Shown here one piece after another: positions 34,658 through 44,800 of a DNA stretch of 64,000 bases. The notes beneath the pieces were generated by a model, which was not told the origin of the DNA, searched no databases, and saw only the letters and a list, made by a program, of their open reading frames with translations. Location of the stretch: the NCBI GenBank assembly GCA_030674185.1, contig JAPXFY010000013.1:47533464-47597463 (forward strand), read 5' to 3'. The stretch is from Monoplex corrugatus. Its lineage: Eukaryota; Mollusca; Gastropoda; Littorinimorpha; Ranellidae. Both the position numbers and the translations under genes were made by a program. Position 1 is the stretch's first letter, and each line of letters starts with the position of its first letter.

Positions 34658-35256
34658 GAGATCATTTCACATCAAATGGAGAGGGATTCTGTCTGTGTTT
34701 GCAAAAAATATGTGTTAGCAACATTTTCCCAGCTGTTTATGGGCAGATCTTGACCACATATTGTTCGAAGGGTTAAAAAGTCACAAATGCATACATTTTG
34801 AAATTTGTTATGTCAAGGACAAGGTCACACAGACAAAAAGTGCCTGAAACTAGCACTTTTTCATGAAGGTGTGTGAACATCACTTTTTGGGGAACTTGTC
34901 ATTATATTATGATCACTTTCATAATTTCAGTAATGCTTCTGCAGGTGTGTAGTCGAGAGGACCAAGAAGTGCTGAGCCGTGGTTCCAAGAAAAGTGAGAA
35001 ACTTCGTCAGTACTTAATGCGTGATGCTGACAAGTTCACGCATCTGTGTCGAGGTGGAGGGGAGAGAGAGGTGCTGCCCTCTGTGTCGGCTCGAATGGAC
35101 GAGGGCCTGCAGAAAGCTCAGAAACATAAAGACCGTCTCATTGAATTTGATAGGACTAGGTAAGTTGTGTTCTTTTTTTTTTTCTTGGCCTTTCTTAATA
35201 TCCTTTTTTTTCAAGGGAGATTGTTTCATATAAACCAGTGTGTGGTGTGTGTGTGT

Positions 35257-35288
<32 letters not shown>

Positions 35289-38200
35289 GTGTGTGTGTGT
35301 GTGTGTGTGTGTTGTGTTGTTGTGTGTGTGTGTGGGAGAGATGAAAATGTGTTAGCAAAATTTTCCATGCTCTTTCTTAGCACTTTTTTGGGAGGCCCAG
35401 GAACTTCTGACAAAGTTTAAAATCTGTTTTTATGGTTTGACAGTCTACCATTGTCTTCACTCCATGTCAAGTTTTATTTGAACTGAAGATACTTCAAGTT
35501 TACTGACCTTGAGAGGTGTGAAATCTGGATTTTCTGGATGGATATTTGTATAAAAAGGCAGATTGATTGATTGATTTGACGTTGTTTTTTTTTTCTTTTT
35601 TAATGGAATATTGTGCACAGTTCCATTGCCATTCACAGCATAAGACATTTTCAGCACATTGCAACAAACCACACCATATCATAGTGGAAGATAACATAGT
35701 CCAGGAGAATATAACAGCACAACGCAGTACAGAAACAAAACAAAAAGAATACAGTATGACTATATAATAGTACAACACTGCAGAGCATATACGACATTCA
35801 GTAGGCACTGCACATCACAGAACAATGCTGCAGAGTATATTGCTACACAACAGCACAGTAAAGCATAATATAGCATAGTGTGCAAGAATCCAATAGTCTT
35901 CTTCCTTAATTCTGTGAACAGTCATTGGGGTGTTGCACTAAAGAACTGTTTGCCAGCTTCCTCCAACTCTGTCAGTGGGATGTCAAAGTCTGAGTCTCTG
36001 TGCAGATGGTTTGACTGTCCATTCTGCGAGTTTGTCATTCCATCATTCCGTCCATATCCCTCTCTTATTGCTTCATTGGAGGACTGATTTAGCAACGGTA
36101 TGGCAATATGTGATATAATGGAATATAAAACAACTCAGGAAAACATCACCGCGCAGTATGAGAGAGCCCAGTATTTCAGAATATAAAACAACACAACACA
36201 GCCACAGCAGTGCAGTACAACACAACTAGCATCGCACATCACAATATAAGCCACGTCACTGTAGTTGTAAGGGCTGATCCAAGTCCTGTCACTTATTTCG
36301 TAAAACAAAAATTTCAGTCCTTCTGTGTACTCGTTTTATCTCTCAACATAGAGTTTCAGCCTCTTCAGCTTAGAGTCGAATGCTTTTTGATAGTCTGACT
36401 GAGATATGGTATCAAGGTATGATCTCTCTGCTTTTTCCCAGGTCTTGTTATGGTATCGAGTTGTGATCTCAGTGCTTTTCCCCAGATCTTATTACAGTAA
36501 TGAGCTGTGATCTCAGTGCGTTTCCCCAGGTCTTGGATGTCCATCTCGGTATTTGAGATATGTTTGTGATTTTTTTTTGATATGCAACTTTTTGTGAATT
36601 TATTTGAAAAATGGTGCTCTCATACGCCATTGACATAGGCTGAATTCAACATTCAGGATTCATTGTTATTTTTGATGAACAGACAGTCCAGCATGGTACG
36701 ATTTCTGCAGCCACACTGCATTCACTCATACATAGTGCCTTAAAATGACCTCTTGGGGATATGCGAAACAGCGTTGTCAGAGTAAGCGTCAGGTGGTGCA
36801 CTTCACTGCAAATGGGTTGATGTACGACTAACTATTACATGACTAAAATGAAAATGGCTGCCAATAATCGTTTATAGTTCATACTGCATTAATGTATGGT
36901 TCAGTGCGCCCCCCCCCAGTTTTTGTATTATGAAGATTTCTTCTTTTTTTTTATGTATTTATTCATTTGTTTAGTTTTTATAATCTGTTATAGGTAAAGT
37001 GCAGTGATATGCAGTGACAAGGACTGTTTGCGCTATGTGAATGAAACTATTATTATTACTGTTATCAATTTATGTCATGGCCTATTGATTTCAGTGTAAG
37101 GAGAACGCAGGTGATAGATGACGAGTGTGACTATTTTGCCACTGACTCCAGCTGGCTAACCAATCAGGAGCGTGACACACTCCGTAAACGCGAGGAAGAA
37201 TTGAGATCCAGTCGTTTTGCATCACGCAAGGATAGAAAGGTAAGAAGCTTATGTGCATTTCCCTTTAAGAAAAAGGACATTTGTTTGATATTGACAGGGG
37301 TGGTGCGTGTGTGTATGACCATTCATTGGGTGAATATGTCATCTCCTTTCTTCTTTGGCAATGGTCATAATTCCTGCTTTTTGTTCTAGGCAGCTATGTG
37401 TTTTTTTTGGTTTGCCTCTGATCGATCATTGTTTACACCTTTTTAAACTCACTCCATTGTTTAAAGGAGATTGTTTCATATTGACTGGAGAGATGTCTGT
37501 TATACCTGTTTTTGTGTGTGTGTGTGTCTGTCCTTAACAAAAACATGTCAGCAAAGATTTTCTCAGCTGTTTCTACAAAATTTATTCCAAATTTGGGGCA
37601 AAATTATGGACTGTTGAAGAGTTGCCAATGCATAAGTTCGGAATTGATGGCACTGTGGTCATGGTCACATGCCTGAAGTCAGTTGTGTGTGAATAGTGTT
37701 TTATCAGATACCTCTGGTTATGTTTAAATACAGTTTTCTTTGTAGTGTCATCCTACCATTATCTTTGCTTGACATGAGGTTTGATTTCATTTGATACTTC
37801 TTCAAGGTTACTCACCTGTCTCACCTGTCGGCGTCACCAGATTTGGTGTGTTTGGGCCCCTGCACATTTTGGCACCACCATCTTCTTCCAGGCCGCTCTG
37901 TCTTGACTTTTGTGGACAGTTTCTTGAATACTTAGGTCACTGATGCTGGTTATGTTCTCGATGTATGAGATTGGAGGTCTGCCTTTCTTCCTTTTTGCCT
38001 CTGTTTTTCTTTGAAAGATGGCTGCCATCAGGTCCGTGTTCTTGCTGTGTAACACATGGCCAACATATTTCAGTCTTCTTTTGGTTACAGTGACCTTGAA
38101 AAGGACAAAATCTGGTTTCCTGATGGGAAACAAGAACTTTCTTTTAAAAGAGGAGATTGTTGTAAAAGAGGAGCTTGTTAAAATATCTTGATCATCTTGT

Positions 38201-38736
38201 TTTACAACTGTCAGAACCAGTTCTTATACAAGCGGATTACACCAGACTTTGCGGGACACATCCATTTATAGTAAATGCTGATTTTACCATGCCCATGGAT
38301 GTTGCATTGGCTTTTCTGTCATACGAATTGAATGTCTTGATACCAGTTGTGTATGCAATGACAGATCACGCTGGACTTTGCGGGCCGTCAAGTGATAGAG
38401 GAGTCCAACACAGGGGCCAGACCATGTACGACCATCGGGATACTGTTGTACAGGAGGTCCAGTATGGGCGGGCACGGGAGGCAGATCGTCAGAGGAAGTC
38501 TGATGAAGATGCTGGAGATAAAGGATTTCTCGTTAATCCTCATATTGTACAGCCTGCTCCGCTGGTAGGTTTGGGTAATGGATGTAATCATATTTGTGTA
38601 CACACACACACACTTACACTCACACACATGCACACACACAGGCACACATACACACACACTTTCTCACACATATACACACACACTCTCTCTCTCTCTCTCT
38701 TTTTCTCTCTCTCTCTTCTCTCTCTTTGCTCATTCA

Positions 38737-38771
<35 letters not shown>

Positions 38772-38825
38772 CACACACCCCACACACACACATCACAACA
38801 CACAACACACACACACACACACACA

Positions 38826-38875
<50 letters not shown>

Positions 38876-41800
38876 CACACACACGCACACATACACACAC
38901 ACACAGAAGATATTTTGATGTTAGAATTACTAACACACTATACATTTTATGGACGTAAAACAGGATATCATTTTATGTTCTGCATCATATACTGATTTTT
39001 CACTTTCATTAGGGGTGGAAGGAAATTTGCATTTATTTAATCATTGGTTCAGAAGATGAAACTAAGGGTACCATTTCTTGTTAAAAAGATGAGTTTTGTG
39101 TTGGTATATACTTGCACATTTTTCAAGTGTAGATTGATATTGAAAAAAGCCTCAAAATTTAGCGCATTTGATTTATGTCCTTGTTTACATTTAAATATGT
39201 AATATTTTCCCAATAGACTTTTCAAATAAACTATGTCATCAGTCTTTATGTTGCATTTTACTCCAAACAAAATCAGTGTTCCAGAAAAAGTTAATTGGTG
39301 CCATGTGCACAGTTATTTTTTATGAGATCTTGTAAATTTGTCCAAAATTTTTTTTGTTATGGTGCATTTCCAAAGTAAGTGATGGATGGTTTCTTCTTCT
39401 TCTTTACAAAAACTTCATAGGGAAGACTCCACAGACTTGAACTTGAAAAGATATTTATTTGTGGGTATTAACCGATGTATGATCGAAGCTGAAACCATCT
39501 CAGCTGTGTGTATCATTAGTTTTTTTTTTTGTTTTTTGAAAATATTTTCTCAGTGTAAGTCATTATAGAGTTCATTCCATTTTCCTACCAGAGTTGGTTG
39601 ATTAGTACATTTGTTTAATGCTGTCTGTACAGTTTTGTTATCGTTTTTTGAGTATTTGCCATACTTTGTTTTCAGTGTTATTATTTTCAGCTTTTTATCT
39701 TGGTTTTCTTTTATAGCCAATATGATTTCTTCATGCACCAAGAATACTGTTCTCAGTAAAGGATGTTGTCTCTTGTTTTAAGTCATTTCTTTTTCTTAAA
39801 AAATACACAATTAAAAGAAATACTGCAAGAAATGTAAGCAAATTCCTAACAAGACCCTTAAACAGCAAAAGTCACAAAAATACCATTCAGTCAGACCAGT
39901 CTCTTACCTTTCAACAGGCTATGTTGAGCTCGTCCAAAATGATCAGGGAGTAATGTGGTGTCTCCTCTTGTGGGTGATCCCACAGAGCCATGATCTCACT
40001 GGCTCTGACAGGTTTCCTGCTTCTGGGGACTTTTAATCCTTTGACTCCCGCACCCTGTTCAGCAGTATTCTACATTGTCAACCATACTGGCAAAGCAAAC
40101 ACTTAACCCTTTGACTCCCACACTCTATCCACCAGCATCCTGCTTGTCAACCATGCTAGCAAAGCAAAAACTTAACCCTTTGATTCCTTCACCTATCCAC
40201 CACTTCCTACAGGAAACTGATAGATAGGTGAGGGAATCAAAATGTCAACTTTTTGCAGTTGGTGAATAGGGTGAGGGAGTCAAAGGGTTAAGTTTTTGCA
40301 ATTAATGGATAGGGTGAGGGAGTCAAATGGTTAACTCTAAACTGTGTGAACTTGAGTTGGTGCGTGGTGAAGAACCAAAATGAGGGGGTTGGGATCAGTG
40401 TTATTGAAAGTGCACAGAACGTGGCACAGCAAAAAACAAACAGAACAAATCTATCTCCTAGCTTTGTTTTAATTACCAAAAAAACCCCACAAAAATAGAA
40501 CCATAATGCATATTTAATGTAACCAGACAAGACAATGTACAATAACAGATTATGTTAGCTGTATGTTATTTTTACAGTTTGTCTCGGATCAGAAACCAAA
40601 AAAGTCGTCGTCAGATGCACACAAAGGAGGGACAACAGCATCAAGGATCAACGCTGGGAATCATACAGGATAGAGAGTTCCAAGAAATGTCAGATGAAGG
40701 CATGTGTTTAAGTATGCATCAACCCTGGGCCTCTCTGCTGGTGGCTGGAATAAAAATGTAAGTAAAATTGGTTTGGGATGCTTGTGAGAGTGTGTGTGCG
40801 TGGTTTAGGGAGGGGCCTGGCAACCACGCTAACAGCCTCGGTTGTGTCTTGTTTTATCTACTAAAAAAAATTCTGCTTTTCTTTTCTTGTGCTAGTAGTT
40901 CTCATTTATGTTAAAGCATGAAGTTACTTAGCTTCCAGTTACACATTGAAGGCATGGGGTTGTGTGATTGAAGTTTTCTTTAGACATATGACACCAAGCC
41001 ACACACTGCCATAAGTCCCTCCCTCACTTTGGAGTTTGTTCCAGAGGGATTCATTACACTTGGACAGTTCCATATGCGCTCCACCTGAATCTTTTAGCTT
41101 GTATCTGGCCGACTTCTTGGAGCCTGTACCTGTGCCTATGCTCTTGGGACATCTTGAAATGGGGAGATGGGGAGGGTAACGGGACCTGTGAAAAACTACA
41201 TGACCAGTATCATCGCAGAGTTAAGATGGGCAGCAAGCAAGCCAGCTTACCTACTTTTGTGTTGCTGGTGGGATTGACTGTAAGATCTTTAGGCCATGAC
41301 TCTTTCAAAAGAACCAGCTAGTCATCCTGTTTGAAAAGAAAGTGTGGCCCATGGAAGGGTTGAACCCACGACCTGTGCAATATCAGCATAGCACTCTAAT
41401 CAAGTTAGAAGTTAATTGAGTAGCACAAAAAGTCTTTAAGCTGTGTCTGTAAGATGATACCAGTGTGGTCAACTCACTATCAAGACTAGCACTGTGTAGT
41501 AAAAAACCCCACTGATACTGGGGACTGACTCGGAACAGTACATCCAGTTAGGTAGTTTGGCAGCCATCTTAGTCGGTGAATGGCAAATGACCAAGTTTCC
41601 ATGGACGAATAAAAGCCAAGTTTGCTTGGACAAATGCAGTCCCAGACCAGCTGAAGACGTTTTCTATCAGGATAGGGAGGGATGAACCTTTTCAAGGCCT
41701 CATCTAGAAAGTACCCCAATTGTCCTATGACCAATATGGGCCCCATAAAGGCCTAATTCCCAGTGCTTACAGAGCAGGTCTTTTGGACGTGTGCTAGAGG

Positions 41801-44800
41801 TGCGGTAAGCCCAACAGAAAACCTTGAGGGTTGAAAACAGAGGCATCAGGACTGAAGTGGCCATTATATAAACCATGATACCATGCAATTTGATCCAACA
41901 TAAAATGTCCACATGGTCATCTGTATCGGTAAAAAAAATGGGCTCACCCATTGATTTGGAAACAAAAAAACAGCATTTTCATCACCACATATGGCCTGAC
42001 CATGTAGATAGTGACCAAAGAAGAAGAAGAAGGAACTGAAGATCTGTTTCATTTATAAGCAAGAACAACATCTAGGAATCATTCTCAAAATGTTTTCAAA
42101 CACGGAAATAAAACATTATCTGTACACTCCTGCAGTATGTCATATGTTCTCATAAAACAGACATAAGTCAATTTAATAACACATTACCATATCGTACAAG
42201 TGCTTAGGCTCAGCTAATGCAGTGTTTGGAGATACCAAGGTATTAGATTAATTTTAAAGGGCATACCAAGTCCCTATGACATAAACGGTAGTTGTGGCAA
42301 ATTGAAATGTCACATCCATGTAGATAATTCACGTTTTGAGAAAAGGAGAAGAAAGTTTTGTCAGGTTTTCCTTAGCAGCCATTGTGAATGTTCTCTTGTC
42401 AGGTTTTCCTTAGCAGCCACTGTGAATGTTTTCTTGTGACTTCTGATTGGAAATACTGTATGTAGCATTGGAAGTGACTCCCTAAGCATCTAAATGATGT
42501 ATGGAATGTTGGGGTGGTGTGAAAATTACTTCGTGTGATTTCAGTGAAACATAGGTTAGGGGTATCACCATGACCATTCAGTTTTATTCATTGCTTTTTT
42601 AATGTGAACTTCCTATAAAATTTCATCAAACACCTAAAAAAGTACACCAAAAAACCCCCATATTTGCAATTAAAATCATAATTGATATAGACCCTTGCAC
42701 CTTTCTGAAGATGTCTCTTCCTTTGCTCGTGTGTAACTTACCTTCTCATAAATCATAAGAATGTGTTACATACATGAAAATAAGTAAGCTGAGCCCCTCA
42801 GTGCCGGAGGATTGATGCTGTCGAGTTGAACAGTATTTCTCTTTTATTTCATTTTATAGCATGCTTTAACATTTTCCATGTAATTTTGCAGTCATGAAGG
42901 TCGAACATGGTACACACCGCATAGAGGTCGTTTGTGGATAGCTGCCACTGCCAAAGCCCCATCGTCAGCAGAAATATCGGAATTGGAGAGCCACTATCAA
43001 CATCAGTACAGAGGTGAAATACTAACTGTGTGCAAAATGGAGGCAGTTATTTCATTGTTTTTCTTTTCTATTTATTTATATATTTCTAGTTTTAAAGAGA
43101 AAAGTTTGAATGCTAGGAGTGAGTGAGAGTATGGTTGGTGGGGGATATGTATGGTTGAACATTCTTTTCCTTCTGTGTCTCTTAACCCCTTCTCCTCTCC
43201 CCCTATGTAGCAGAACAAATCAGCCAAATAACATATCCAAAAAATACACTTACATTTGCCATGGTCAGTATGAATCGCAGGCTGTCAAGCATTTCGGACA
43301 ATACTTTGATGGATGCTGTTGTCAAGTGGCGAATGTTGGACTTACAATTAGAAGGTCCTGGGTTTGCTCTGCCAAAACTTATCCATATGTGGGTAAAGGA
43401 TGGACATTTCTGCTGATCTCCTAGATCAACATGTGTGCAGACCTGCCAGTGCCTAAACCCCATTCGTGTGTATACGCATGCAGAATATCATGTGTATATC
43501 AAAGATCCTGCAAGTCACGTCAGTGGCTGGCTCATGGAATTATGAGAACACTCAGCATGCATGCCTATCAAAGATGCAGACTGTGCAGCAACATAGTTGC
43601 ATATGGTCAGCTCATTCGACAGCCTGAGTCCTCTGTGTTCCACTTAAGAGTGATTGTAATGCACAGAGTTCAAATGTGTTTGGTAAAGAGCAATACAAGA
43701 ATGATTTATAATGATGATGATAACGATATTAATGGATAGTTGCAAATCTAAAGTCCACTGTTTGGTGTTGTCTGTGCCATCAGGTCAGCAGGTGGACTTC
43801 CCTTCGGACTATCCAGTGGGCTGTTTATTAGGATGTGTGGATCTAGTGGACTGTCTCTCTCAGGAGGACTACCGCCAGAAGGTGAGTTTTAACCTTTCAG
43901 CTCCCTCACCCTATCCACCAGCTGCAGAATCTTCCCCATTTCACTCCCTCACCCTATTTACAGCTGCAAAAATTTTGATTTTTCAGCTCCACACCCTATG
44001 CGCCAACTGCAAAAACTTAGTCCTTTTCACTGCCTCTTTCTGTTCATCAACTGCTTTCAGCTGATGGACTTTTTGTGAATGCTTACGTCAAAAGATAGAA
44101 GAGTGGACTTTTTTTGAAGGCTGACATCAAAAAGTGGAAGAGTGGGCATTTCCTGAATGCTGACATAAGGCAGAAAAAATGGGCTTTTTCCGGAAGGCTA
44201 ACATAAAAAGGTAGAAGGTGGATTTTTCCTGAAGGCTAACATCAAGATAGAACAGTGAACTGTTCCTGAAAACTATGATAAGAAAGTGGACTTGTCCAGA
44301 TGAATATGGATCTGCACTTTCCAAGGAATTCTACCTTCAGAATGAAAGATGACACAGTTATCTTTAGGGATTTTGTTTAACTCGGAAATTTTTCATGTCA
44401 GAATGAACGTGCCATTTGTGGTTGATTCTGTTTGTTGTTTTTTTGGGGGGGGGGTATATGGTATCTGTCATGTATTGTCATTATCTGTAAGTAGTTTTCT
44501 GTCTCATGTTTTCTCTCCATGGCTAGATGGCTCTTTAAAATGGTAGTGATGATGGTGTGCCTCTTTAGCTCAATTTGTTAGAATACCTTGCTGATGTTGC
44601 AGTGTGTGTGGGTATAGCCATGAAGTAGGCCCAGGTTTCTCTTTAAGGGTGGTGGTGGTGCTGATAATGAAGTGGAGTTGACAACAACAGTGATGATGGT
44701 AACAGTGATGATGTTGACGATGATGATGAAATAATGTGTGTTTTGTTTCAGTTCCCTGAGGGAGAGTCAGCATGTCCATACGTGTTCATCTGTGAAAATC

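Larger units (their letters stand above)
33761..34944 (+). other. TRIP4 intron 5
   Basis: Contains a degraded TTAA palindrome (33822-33995), a possible alternative terminal exon (34255-34371), a CA array (34505-34653) and an R1 repeat (34655-34900). Confidence 0.7.
35160..37094 (+). other. TRIP4 intron 6
   Basis: Contains an R1 copy with a GT array (35195-35545), an irregular ACAGCACA-rich low-complexity region (about 35630-36245) and a 44-bp tandem repeat (36398-36535). Confidence 0.7.
37240..38364 (+). other. TRIP4 intron 7
   Basis: Mainly an R1 copy interrupted by a LINE fragment (37455-38130). Just upstream of exon 8, at about 38233-38256, ACACCAGACTTTGCGGGACA partly echoes the start of exon 8. 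Confidence 0.7.
38565..40577 (+). other. TRIP4 intron 8
   Basis: Contains a compound CA/CT microsatellite (38597-38906), a decayed LINE fragment (39040-39770) and a three-level TTAA palindrome (40037-40330). Confidence 0.75.
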
